Source: Candidatus Nomurabacteria bacterium
GTDB taxonomy: Bacteria > Patescibacteriota > Minisyncoccia > Phycocordibacterales > UBA2100
Assembly: GCA_943359395.1 (NCBI GenBank)
Contig: CALRHH010000007.1
Coordinates: forward strand, 1-47,798
Length of the DNA: 47,798 nucleotides
Reading direction: 5' to 3'
Part shown: positions 35,232 to 43,897 of the stretch, piece by piece
Position numbering within the stretch: the first letter of the stretch is position 1
How the letters are laid out: each line of letters opens with the position of its first letter
Translations under genes and position numbers: made by a program
The notes under the pieces: generated by a model
The model's input: only the letters and a program-made list of their open reading frames with translations
What the model was told of the DNA's origin: nothing
Database searches by the model: none

Positions 35232-37523
35232 TTATGACGCAATACTCACCGAAGTAGTCGCCTGTTTATCCGCACCCGAAGTCGTCTTGCAATCCAACTG
35301 GAATAGCACGGTCGAGGTCGCCGTCGTAATCGCACTCGTCGTCGCCGCCCCCACGACACTCGTGTTGGAGGAGTTGCGTGCGGTAAAGTCAGCTTGGTCA
35401 GGACTTGAGATGATGCACGATTGCATACCTGTCGTGAGCCACGAGAGAAGCGAGGTATCGCCCGCGGGGACGGTCTTTGGATTCGCAACGAGGATGATGT
35501 TGACGCGTGAGACTTGGACCGAGCACTGAGCGCCCGTGGTCTTGCCGTTGTCTGTACAGGCGAGCGTGTACGTCGCGGTGTTGGTACCGGCCGGCGGATT
35601 GGCGACGGTTGTGGTCGCGGAACCTCCTGGCTGAGTCGTCACCTTGAATGAGCTGCTTGATGCGATACCTGAAGAGCAGCCGTAGGTGATGGCGAGTGTC
35701 TGGCCGACATCTGCCGTTTGCGGTTCACAGGAGAGAGATGCTTTTGGACCTTCCGTTGAGATACACTGCCAGCCCGTTATACAAGCTCCGTTGTATGTTG
35801 CACGCCACGCACCTGCGGCACAGGCGGATGGGGCGGGTTGCTGTGGTTGCGACTGACACTGATTCCCTGTCGATGGCGTACATGGTGTTGGTTGGGCGGG
35901 AAGCGGTTGGGTGGGTGGTGCGATGCCGCCGTTGCGCTCGGCGTAATACTGATTCATCTGCTGTTGGTACTGCGCCTGTTGGAGTTGGTAGTTGTACTGC
36001 TGCAACTGCTGTTGGTACTGAGCCTGCTGTTGTGCGTATACGTTCTGGTCGGTGGAACAGGCTTGCGCGGGTGCTGCGGGGGGAGGTGGGGGGGCGCCGA
36101 GAGCTTTCATGAGTCCCTCAAGCATCGAGCCGAGCGCCTTTCCGATATCACCCCCGCCACCCCCACCCGAAGGCGGAGCCGCGGGAGCTGAAGGACCACT
36201 CGGAGCTTTATTAATCGGTGGCCCTCCTTGTGAAGGTTGCGGAGTGAACTTCTGGGCATCTTTGCAGTTTCCTCCCGAATCGCACCACAAATTCTTCCCG
36301 TTCTCGTCGACGCGTTCTATGTAGTACGGCTTGTTCGGGTCGGGTGCGCCATTTTTCGGCTTTGGCTCTGGATCCGGCTTCGGAGCATTTGGGTCTGAAC
36401 CAAAGGCTTCGTTGAATTCAGGGCCGACGTATTCCTTTTCTACCGGCTTCGGTTCAGCTGGTTTCGGCGCCTCTACCTCAGTTTTCGGTTCAGGTGTCTT
36501 TCCAAATATCTTCTCCTTGAACCACTCCCCCCACGTCTGGGGCTTGGGTTCTGGTTTACCGATGTCGTCTATACCCGCATCCTTGGCAAGGTCAGGCTTC
36601 TCGAACGTGTTTTGGGAGGCGAGCGCCCTCGCTATCTCCTCTTGCCTGTACAACAGACGTTCGTCATTGGGATCCTTCGCCAATGCCGCCGATATCTGAG
36701 CTTGTTCGGCGCGCAGTTTAGCGACATCATCCTGACTAAACTGCTTAGCCGGATCTACAACATTCCCGTCGGGATTCGGAACGGCCGTATCGTCTGCTCC
36801 TAGTTTCTTTATGGCGTCTATAGCACTCTCTGTATTGCTTGCCTCTCGCTGTAATCCGAGTTGGTGATTCAAGGGGCCAACACACAAACTTCCCGAGGCA
36901 CATTCCGCGATTTCTTTTTGCTTTTCATCCCGTAAATATGCGAGCGCGTCATTGACCCGTTTGAGTTCCTCCGGATCGTTCTCTTTGAGGCTCTTAAGGA
37001 GGTCTGTCCGCTCGGAAGAAGCACCGAGATCACGTGCCGCCACGGCAAGCGCCGAGGTCTTTGGGTCCTCTCCAGGATAACAAAAGGTGTCTTTGCTTGT
37101 TCCGCTTGCAAGTTTGTATTTGAGTTCACCAAAGCCGTTTCCGTCTTTGCCTCTACTGCACATCGCATTGCTCTGATTCACGAGTTTCCCCTTCGCGTCC
37201 CTCGCCTTGCAGTCGACTTTGGTTCCGACATCTTTTGTCTCAGCTTTTCCCTTCGAATCAACCGTCACCTCATACTGGTGCCCCGCTTCGCACTTATCTT
37301 TATCCTCGCCCTTGGGAGTAGCGGCTTTTTGGGGGGCTTCGGACGGAAGAGCCGGACCAAGTGCGGCCACCATGGTCTGCGGATTCGAGGAGTATGACGC
37401 CTCAGAAGAATAAAGGGTGGCAACTTCTACGACGCCTGTTGTGCCGCCGAGTATCGCGATAAAAACAAGGGGGATTGTAAACGAAAACTTCCGCTCCCGA
37501 TTGAGCGATTCATGGAAGACCAT
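35232..37523 (-). CDS. Large secreted/anchored Pro/Gln-rich protein B, paralogous to the upstream-coordinate gene
   Basis: 763 aa; N-terminal TM, charged linkers, poly-Gly/Pro, Q-rich block, Ig-like C-terminus. Confidence 0.8.
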   Translation of the reverse strand: MVFHESLNRERKFSFTIPLVFIAILGGTTGVVEVATLYSSEASYSSNPQTMVAALGPALPSEAPQKAATPKGEDKDKCEAGHQYEVTVDSKGKAETKDVGTKVDCKARDAKGKLVNQSNAMCSRGKDGNGFGELKYKLASGTSKDTFCYPGEDPKTSALAVAARDLGASSERTDLLKSLKENDPEELKRVNDALAYLRDEKQKEIAECASGSLCVGPLNHQLGLQREASNTESAIDAIKKLGADDTAVPNPDGNVVDPAKQFSQDDVAKLRAEQAQISAALAKDPNDERLLYRQEEIARALASQNTFEKPDLAKDAGIDDIGKPEPKPQTWGEWFKEKIFGKTPEPKTEVEAPKPAEPKPVEKEYVGPEFNEAFGSDPNAPKPDPEPKPKNGAPDPNKPYYIERVDENGKNLWCDSGGNCKDAQKFTPQPSQGGPPINKAPSGPSAPAAPPSGGGGGGDIGKALGSMLEGLMKALGAPPPPPAAPAQACSTDQNVYAQQQAQYQQQLQQYNYQLQQAQYQQQMNQYYAERNGGIAPPTQPLPAQPTPCTPSTGNQCQSQPQQPAPSACAAGAWRATYNGACITGWQCISTEGPKASLSCEPQTADVGQTLAITYGCSSGIASSSSFKVTTQPGGSATTTVANPPAGTNTATYTLACTDNGKTTGAQCSVQVSRVNIILVANPKTVPAGDTSLLSWLTTGMQSCIISSPDQADFTARNSSNTSVVGAATTSAITTATSTVLFQLDCKTTSGADKQATTSVSIAS
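35317..36096. repeat. 780-bp direct repeat, copy 2
   Basis: Identical to 33213..33992; even the antisense ORFs match. Confidence 0.93.
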
Positions 37524-37609
37524 GCCGCAATCATGCGGCCTAGAGGGCGATGCTGCAACGCACCAAAAGGGGAAAGCTTAGGCCGTCTACAGGTGCCTAA
37601 CACAAGACG

Positions 37610-37876
37610 TTAGGCCGCGAGCGAACGGAGAGCCTTTGCTGCTTGTGACTTCATACGGGCGGCGGTGTTCTTCTTGATAGTGCCCTCTTTGGCGGCTTTG
37701 TCGATTGCCTTGTAGACCTTAGGGAGCATCGCCTCCGCGTCTTTTGCTTTCTTACCAAGAACGAGCTTGCTCATGTCCTTGACGGCATCTTTCATGTCCT
37801 TCTTGCGGCGCATATTGAACACGCGTCGGCGCTCTGCAGCACGTTTTGCTTTCTTTGCTGAACTCGTATTAGCCAT
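37610..37876 (-). CDS. rpsT: 30S ribosomal protein S20
   Basis: MANTSSAKKAKRAAERRRVFNMRRKKDMKDAVKDMSKLV...AIDKAAKEGTIKKNTAARMKSQAAKAL. Confidence 0.95.
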   Translation of the reverse strand: MANTSSAKKAKRAAERRRVFNMRRKKDMKDAVKDMSKLVLGKKAKDAEAMLPKVYKAIDKAAKEGTIKKNTAARMKSQAAKALRSLAA

Positions 37877-37891
37877 TGGGAGCGATACTAC

Positions 37892-37950
37892 ACCCCGTGA
37901 GATAAAAAGGCAAGATTTCAGCATATTTTTGATGCCCTATCTCACGGGGT
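37892..37950. promoter_or_regulatory. Inverted repeat ACCCCGTGAGATA...TATCTCACGGGGT in the rpsT/ruvA divergent region
   Basis: 13/13 matching arms at 37892-37904 and 37938-37950. Confidence 0.6.
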
Positions 37951-37992
37951 ACACGATATGCATGTACCGCACAACCGCGCTATGATGGCCTC

Positions 37993-38571
37993 ATGATAGG
38001 TCACTTGAAAGGCGGGGTGTCAGCTGTTCGCGCGGGGTATGCAATCATTTCTGCAGGAGGAGTCGGGTACAAAGTATTCACAACGCGCGAATTACTCCTT
38101 ACCCTCAAGCAAGACGGTGATGCATCTCTCTGGACACATCTTGCGGTGCGCGAGAGTATCCTCGACCTCTATGGTTTCTCGAGCGAAGAAGAGCTGCGTT
38201 TGTTTGAACTCCTGTTGACCGTTTCGGGAATCGGACCAAAATCCGCGCTCGCCATCCTCGACATCGCGTCCGTTGAGACGTTACGGAGTGCCGTATCCAC
38301 GGGCAACGCCTCCTACCTCACGAAGGTTTCAGGAATTGGAAAGAAGACCGCCGAGAAAATCGTACTCGAATTGAGAGACAAGGTAGGCGTATCTACCGAC
38401 GGTAGCGGTGCATCTCTCCAGGGCGACGAAGAGGCGCTTGAAGCGATGCGCGCGCTCGGCTATTCGCAAGCGGAAGCGCGGGACGCTTTGCGCAAAGTGC
38501 CACAGGAAATAGAACGTTCAAACGAGCGGCTGCGCGAGGCTTTGCGCATCTTAGGTTCTCACAAGAAATAG
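37993..38571 (+). CDS. ruvA: Holliday junction branch migration protein RuvA
   Basis: MIGHLKGGVSAVRAGYAIISAGGVGYKVF ... LLTVSGIGPKSALAIL ... VSGIGKKTAEKIVLELRDK. Confidence 0.97.
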   Translation: MIGHLKGGVSAVRAGYAIISAGGVGYKVFTTRELLLTLKQDGDASLWTHLAVRESILDLYGFSSEEELRLFELLLTVSGIGPKSALAILDIASVETLRSAVSTGNASYLTKVSGIGKKTAEKIVLELRDKVGVSTDGSGASLQGDEEALEAMRALGYSQAEARDALRKVPQEIERSNERLREALRILGSHKK

Positions 38572-38598
38572 ATCTCCGCAGTCAGTTATACTGGAAGT

Positions 38599-39576
38599 AT
38601 GATAAAACGCGTTCTCATTGTCTCTCTCGTGGTATTCATCATAGCTCTCTTTATCTTCTGGCTCATCACCGGCGGCTGGACCGCCGCCGCGCGCACGGCG
38701 CGCTCGCTTTCAAATCCGCTCGAACTCATTTTTGGAACGAGCACTTCAGGTTCCTTCATCAAGCTTCCGTGGCAACCAGGAGAACTCACGCGCGGACCCG
38801 ATATCGGCGATTATGCGGATGAGGCGGACGCACGAAACATGGCATCAGGCGATAGCGACCAATATTCCGATACACCACCCGCGCCGACGCAATACGCCGG
38901 CAACTCTTCGCCCCACGCGGGAAAAGTATTCATCTCGGAGAACGCCGCCACGGAGAACGCCGCTTCGAGAGAATTTATCCAGCTCACCGCATCCGAAAAC
39001 AATACCGCGCCTATTATTGTCACGAATTGGGCTTTGCAGAGCGCGGTCTCCGGTACCCGTGCAATTATTCCACCCGCGGCGCCACTCTTCGTCCTCGGCG
39101 CAATCAATTCCGTGCAACCAATCTACCTGGAGCCGGGCGCCTCGGCTTTCGTGACCACGGCAGCATCGCCCGTCGGCGCTTCCTTTCGCGAAAATATTTG
39201 CAGTGGCTATCTCAACGAACTCCAAACATTTATCCCCGAGCTCTCGACCGAGTGCCCCGCTCCTCCTGAGACTCTCCCCATGAATGCAGATAACCTCCGC
39301 ATCTACGGAAGTTCGTGTTTCGACTACCTGAATGCGCTCCCGCAGTGTCATGCCCCCGCGTCCCTCCCCGCTGAACTCTCTTCCGCCTGTCGCTCTTACA
39401 TCTCCAACACGACGTCCTACAACGGCTGCACCAACACCTACCGAAGTCGTGTCCCCTTTGCCCTTCCCTCCTTCCGCGTGTACCTCACGTTGCGTACGGA
39501 ACTCTGGGCAAATTCGCATGACGTAATCCACCTATTGGACGAACAGGGGAGAATAGTGGACACGCTCAGATATTAA
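38599..39576 (+). CDS. Membrane-anchored protein with split lamin-tail-like (LTD) domain
   Basis: VFISENAATENAASREFIQLTASENNTAPIIVTNWALQSAVSGTRAIIPPAAPL ... YLEPGASAFVT ... LWANSHDVIHLLDEQGRIVDTLRY. Confidence 0.6.
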   Translation: MIKRVLIVSLVVFIIALFIFWLITGGWTAAARTARSLSNPLELIFGTSTSGSFIKLPWQPGELTRGPDIGDYADEADARNMASGDSDQYSDTPPAPTQYAGNSSPHAGKVFISENAATENAASREFIQLTASENNTAPIIVTNWALQSAVSGTRAIIPPAAPLFVLGAINSVQPIYLEPGASAFVTTAASPVGASFRENICSGYLNELQTFIPELSTECPAPPETLPMNADNLRIYGSSCFDYLNALPQCHAPASLPAELSSACRSYISNTTSYNGCTNTYRSRVPFALPSFRVYLTLRTELWANSHDVIHLLDEQGRIVDTLRY

Positions 39577-39609
39577 AGGGAGGGGGTGTACTTCGATACT
39601 ACCCGCGCG

Positions 39610-40092
39610 CTATGTACCACGCGAAAACAAAATAATTCCTGCGGTAACGGAAACGTTGAGCGATTCTTTTTTACCGTGCATCGGAATTTCTATCAACTCG
39701 TCACACCTTTTCCGTACCTCTTTTGAGATACCTGCCACCTCATTTCCAAAGACAAACACCGTTTTCTCTTTTACTTTTGATTTTCTGTAGTCGAGCGCAC
39801 GGACATCTTGTTCGACGCCAACAACATACCATCCCTCTTTCTTTAATTTCGATATCAATCGCGAGGCCGACACGAAGTATTCCCACGGGATGTACTTTTC
39901 GGCGCCGAGCGCCGTCTTGGCGACGTCTTTCTGAGCCCGGCCAAATCTATCAATCGGCGTTGGCGTGTATCCACTGAGGTACACTCGGACGACTCCGGCT
40001 GCGTCCGCGGTCCGAAATATGGAACCTACATTGTGGGTACTCCGTATATCGTGCAGCAATACGGCCACTTCCTTCGGGAGAACTCTGCTCAT
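39610..40092 (-). CDS. TrmH/SpoU family RNA methyltransferase
   Basis: VAVLLHDIRSTHNVGSIFRTADAAGV ... VFVFGNEVAGISKEV ... IPMHGKKESLNVSVTAGIILF. Confidence 0.95.
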   Translation of the reverse strand: MSRVLPKEVAVLLHDIRSTHNVGSIFRTADAAGVVRVYLSGYTPTPIDRFGRAQKDVAKTALGAEKYIPWEYFVSASRLISKLKKEGWYVVGVEQDVRALDYRKSKVKEKTVFVFGNEVAGISKEVRKRCDELIEIPMHGKKESLNVSVTAGIILFSRGT

Positions 40093-40126
40093 GCGCGCAG
40101 CGTACCACGAGTGATATACTTGCTGT

Positions 40127-40422
40127 ATGTTTCTTTCGCTGTTCCCTCAAATCTTGTTTCTTGCTCCCTTTTCGGCGACGCTCATCCGGGTTGCTTTGGC
40201 GATTCTCCTGGCATACGTGGCGTGGGACTACCTCTCGCGGGCGGACATGCCCTCGCGAGCCGCAGGTCTCGTGAAGCTTACGCTTGCCGCCGCCCTCTTC
40301 GCCGGTGCGTGGACTCAACTCTCCGCATCCTCCCCCGCAGCACCCTTGCGCTTGCGTTTATCATGGCCCTTTCTCTCGTCTTCACTGGCGCGGGAGTTTT
40401 CGCCTTCGATTTACCCCTGTAG
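40127..40422 (+). pseudogene. Small DoxX-like membrane protein, apparently frameshifted/internally deleted
   Basis: Frame 1: MFLSLFPQILFLAPFSATLIRVALAILLAYVAWDYL...LAAALFAGAWTQ; hydrophobic C-terminus STLALAFIMALSLVFTGAGVFAFDLPL* continues in another frame. Confidence 0.5.
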
Positions 40423-40428
40423 ATTTTG

Positions 40429-40501
40429 TCCGCCCGGTTGGAATCGAACCAACGACCATCTCCTTAAAAGGGAGCCGCTCTACCGACTGAGCTACGGGCG
40501 G
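40429..40501 (-). tRNA. tRNA-Lys (TTT)
   Basis: Cloverleaf CCGCCCGTAGCTCAGTCGGTAGAGCGGCTCC-CTTTTAA-GGAG...GTTGGTTCGATTCCAAC CGGGCGGA. Confidence 0.93.
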
Positions 40502-40520
40502 AATACGCAAAACTATAGCA

Positions 40521-41756
40521 CTAGAGCGCTTGCGCGGCGAGCTTTGCCGCCTTTTCGAGCCTTTCGAGCGCTACGGCAAACGCCGCGCGGCGGAGGTCGG
40601 TTTCTAATTTCACACTCATCTCCCACACATTCTCTGATTCGCGATTGAGGAGCACGCGAAGCTTATCGAGTACATCTTTTTCACTCCAATGCTCCCCTTT
40701 CAAATTTTGCTCCCATTCGTAGGTTGAGACGACAACGCCCCCCGAATTGGCGAGGATATCGGGAATGACCGTAACTCCCTTTCCAAACAAAATATCGTCC
40801 GCCTCGGTAGAAGTTGGACCATTGGCAAGTTCGAGTACGACCTTCGCCTGTATCTTTCCGGCGTTGTTCCTCGTTATCTGATTTTCGAGTGCGGCGGGAA
40901 CGAGCACGTCACACGGAAGCTCCAAGAGCTCTTCGTTGGAAATGTATTCCGCATCCGGAAATCCCTCAAGGCTCTTATGTTCTTTTTTATAGTTCTCTAC
41001 CGCTTTCGGATTAAGACCGCTCGCAGAATACAGGCCGCCTTTCGAGTCCGACATAGCGACGACGGTGTGTCCGTGCTCATGAAAAATATGCGCGGTGCCT
41101 CCTCCAACGTTCCCCATTCCCTGAACGGCGATTGTGATGTGTTCGGGGAGACCTACGTGCGTGCGGAGAGCCTCGAAGACATAGAACCCACCCGCACTCG
41201 TTGCGGCGCCTCGGCCCTCGGAGCCGCCGCAGGTAAGCGCCTTTCCCGTGAACGCCGCGTTACGCGTGTCGCCCGTAAGCTTCTCGTACTCTTCCGACAT
41301 CCAGCACATTATTTCTGGTGTTGTATTTACGTCAGGGGCCGGAATATCCTGGTCCGGTCCGAGAAGTGCATAAAACGCCCGTACCCAGCCGCGTGCAAGG
41401 CGCTCCAATTCTTGTGCCGAGAGAGACCGTGGTTCAACAGTGATGCCTCCTTTGCCGCCTCCCATCGGGATTCCCGCGAGCGCGCACTTCATCGTCATCC
41501 AAAACGCAAGCGCGCGCACTTCATTGATATCGGCTTGCGGATGAAAGCGTACACCTCCTTTATACGGACCGCGCAAACTCGAATATTGAACGCGATATCC
41601 TTCAAACATACGCACGGACCCATCGTCCATCGTAATCGGGATAGAAACGGTTACCTCGCGTTCCGCGCGCGCAAGCCGTGCGTGAAGTTCATCCGACACT
41701 GGGAAAACTGCGAGCGAACGCCTGAGTTGTTCCTGCGCTTCCTCGAATGCATTCAC
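40521..41756 (-). CDS. gdhA: Glutamate dehydrogenase (Glu/Leu/Phe/Val dehydrogenase family)
   Basis: GPYKGGVRFHPQADINEVRALAFWMTMKCALAGIPMGGGKGGI ... DIPAPDVNTTPEIMCWM ... VQGMGNVGGGTAHIFHEHGHTVVAMSDSKGG. Confidence 0.97.
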   Translation of the reverse strand: MNAFEEAQEQLRRSLAVFPVSDELHARLARAEREVTVSIPITMDDGSVRMFEGYRVQYSSLRGPYKGGVRFHPQADINEVRALAFWMTMKCALAGIPMGGGKGGITVEPRSLSAQELERLARGWVRAFYALLGPDQDIPAPDVNTTPEIMCWMSEEYEKLTGDTRNAAFTGKALTCGGSEGRGAATSAGGFYVFEALRTHVGLPEHITIAVQGMGNVGGGTAHIFHEHGHTVVAMSDSKGGLYSASGLNPKAVENYKKEHKSLEGFPDAEYISNEELLELPCDVLVPAALENQITRNNAGKIQAKVVLELANGPTSTEADDILFGKGVTVIPDILANSGGVVVSTYEWEQNLKGEHWSEKDVLDKLRVLLNRESENVWEMSVKLETDLRRAAFAVALERLEKAAKLAAQAL

Positions 41757-41758
41757 GA

Positions 41759-43102
41759 TTATATTTTCAAATTCACCGTGACAAAACCTGTCACTGGAGT
41801 ACCGTCAGGCGCCAGGCATGAGATGGAGAATGTCGTCGCTGCCGTAATCGGTTGCGTTGCCGCTCCGCCAGAAAGTGAATTCTGGCTGAAACCACCGTTT
41901 GGAGAAGTCTCAGTGCATTCCGTCACGCCTTGAGTATTCCAGAAGACCGATGTACGCCCCCCAAGCGGGACCGCTGCGGGGACGGCCCAAATGTCCACCT
42001 TTGGCGGGACACCGGGTGTAGTCGTGGCAGATGTCGTGGTCGCGGTAGAGACGGGTTTGGATTTGGGTTTGGGGGTTTGCTGAAGAACTACCGCAGGCGC
42101 GGCTGGCGGCGTACCCACTTGGTAGCCAATACTCGTACACACGTTATCGAAGAAGGTCGGCGGGATTATTTGCGAAAGAAAATTGGTCGCCCACGGCCTA
42201 TCCTTGCACCACGTGCCGACTAACCCTTGAGAACCTTGTCCGCCAAAGGTTTCGGAACCATAGAATCCCGCTATCTCAACGTTGCTCTGCGTATCCCGCG
42301 CACCTCCTATGACAGTCGCTCCATCCGCCCGTACGTTAATATCGCCACGCGGGCCTCCAGGTGGGACGACGTAAGTGCCCGTAGTGGATGCAATAGTGAA
42401 GCGGGTCCCCGTATTCATGGTCGGTGAGGTCGTAGTGGTTTCTGTTGAATCAGGGGCGCATGTATCTTGAAGGACACATCCGTCTGCATCCTTTCCTCCG
42501 GAGACAGGGTGATTGCCGGGAGAGCAGTCTACATTGGGGACATTGGGGCAATTGCTTGGAGTGTTCGTGCAGAGCCCGAGCGTCTCATTCAAAACCGAAC
42601 ACGAGCCTGTGTCTGGCGTAATGTCCGTTGAGACTGGGGGTGGTGTGTACTGCGCGAAGGGATTGGAAATTTGCGAGATGTCCGAGGTTTGGAAATACGA
42701 GCCCTGGCAGCCTGTCGGATTTGTTGAGGGTGGGGGCGTCGAGGGTGGCGGAGAAGAGGGCGGTTTTGGTTGCATCAATTTACCGAAAAGGTCGCCAAGT
42801 GCTTTCATCACTTGATCGAGTCCGGTGCCACCTGACTGTCCTGCGCCTGAGAACGAGTCCGCGTGACATTCGGTCATGACACAATGTCCTTTCGTTACGC
42901 CGTTCGTAGTGTCCACACATATGCGCTGTAAACAATAAGGGGCTGGTGGTACTTTTTTCGCAGTCGCCTCAGCGACACATTGTACGCAGGTCGGATTTGC
43001 CATAGTGCTTGCACCAGCCACTGCATGGGCAAAGAACGGAAACGAAATGGCAACGCCCGCAAAGATGATACCGAGGAGAAGAGAAGTTCGCGTAATAGTC
43101 AT
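41759..43102 (-). CDS. Secreted Cys/Pro-rich protein with C-terminal Ig-like domain
   Basis: Signal peptide MTITRTSLLLGIIFAGVAISFPFFAHAVA; GLDQVMKALGDLFGKLMQPKPPSSPPPS; C-terminal Ig-like domain resembles that of the 33137 and 35232 genes. Confidence 0.75.
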   Translation of the reverse strand: MTITRTSLLLGIIFAGVAISFPFFAHAVAGASTMANPTCVQCVAEATAKKVPPAPYCLQRICVDTTNGVTKGHCVMTECHADSFSGAGQSGGTGLDQVMKALGDLFGKLMQPKPPSSPPPSTPPPSTNPTGCQGSYFQTSDISQISNPFAQYTPPPVSTDITPDTGSCSVLNETLGLCTNTPSNCPNVPNVDCSPGNHPVSGGKDADGCVLQDTCAPDSTETTTTSPTMNTGTRFTIASTTGTYVVPPGGPRGDINVRADGATVIGGARDTQSNVEIAGFYGSETFGGQGSQGLVGTWCKDRPWATNFLSQIIPPTFFDNVCTSIGYQVGTPPAAPAVVLQQTPKPKSKPVSTATTTSATTTPGVPPKVDIWAVPAAVPLGGRTSVFWNTQGVTECTETSPNGGFSQNSLSGGAATQPITAATTFSISCLAPDGTPVTGFVTVNLKI

Positions 43103-43133
43103 AGCGAGTACACCATAAATACTACCATGCCTT

Positions 43134-43883
43134 CTACTGTGCTCGGTCAGGTACTTGCACTACCTGAGGATTCAGAGAGTGAAGCAGGTCTTGAACAATA
43201 ACGGCTGACTGCTTGAGTAAAATCGTAGGATCAAACGCTCGAGCGTTTCCCGGCGAGATACTCTGTGACGTGACTGCTGTAGATACTGGGGTTGGCACGG
43301 GAGCAACGCTCGTGGGAGATGTCGGGGGAGGAGCACTTTCCCCGCCTCCGCCGCCCTGTATCAGCTTCGAGAGTATCCCCGTTACGATTCCGCTGAGCGA
43401 GCCGATACTTTTTAGGGCCGACATGAGCCCATCGAGCCCTGTTGACGCAACACCCTTACAAACATTTACGAAACAAACGCCGTCGACAATTCCCGCTCCG
43501 TTTGAAGCGGGCACGATGCAGGGGAAATCCCCCGCAGGAGGAGGTTGAGGCGGCTTCATCGCGGCTCGACGTTGTGTCTCGGCGATACACGCAGGATGAG
43601 TAAGCCCGCCCGTGGCACCTACGACATTTTTTGCAACCGCCGCAGCCGGCTCTATTGGAACCTCGAAGTTTGGGATTGGTTGAGCAAGTAGCGATGGAAC
43701 GTCTACACCTTCAGGCACCACAAGTGTGAGGTCGGAAGACGGCGGTAAAAAGTTTGGAGTCTTTAAACTATCCAACAGTTGAGTACTAATGTTATTTGGT
43801 CCCACAACGACGGCCTCAACGAGAGGAGCCGCGCCGAGTAAAGTCGTGACAGCCACGAGAAGAATGCCTGCAAGCGCGCGCAT
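43134..43883 (-). CDS. Secreted protein with the same GLDxLMxAL-helix/Pro-linker module
   Basis: Signal peptide MRALAGILLVAVTTLLGAAPLVEA; GVCFVNVCKGVASTGLDGLMSALKSIGSLSG...GGGGGESAPPPTSP. Confidence 0.7.
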   Translation of the reverse strand: MRALAGILLVAVTTLLGAAPLVEAVVVGPNNISTQLLDSLKTPNFLPPSSDLTLVVPEGVDVPSLLAQPIPNFEVPIEPAAAVAKNVVGATGGLTHPACIAETQRRAAMKPPQPPPAGDFPCIVPASNGAGIVDGVCFVNVCKGVASTGLDGLMSALKSIGSLSGIVTGILSKLIQGGGGGESAPPPTSPTSVAPVPTPVSTAVTSQSISPGNARAFDPTILLKQSAVIVQDLLHSLNPQVVQVPDRAQ

Positions 43884-43897
43884 TACAAAATTATACC

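Noticed and set aside
33137-35242. ORF-track N-terminal extension of the 701-aa protein
   Set aside because: It runs through tRNA-Arg(GCG) at 35096..35167; the real start is MVTPRRRT at 35026 with a CATGAT box 6 nt upstream.
33213-36096. 780-bp repeats as transposable-element copies
   Set aside because: No transposase, no terminal inverted repeats or target-site duplications; both copies lie in frame inside coding sequence.
37577-37617. GCCTAAC...GTTAGGC hairpin after rpsT as a novel element
   Set aside because: A simple 7-bp stem overlapping the stop codon with weak T-tracts; likely an ordinary 3' end structure.
40127-40648. 173-aa ORF as a single intact protein
   Set aside because: It reads through tRNA-Lys and antisense into gdhA; better explained as a disrupted DoxX-like gene.
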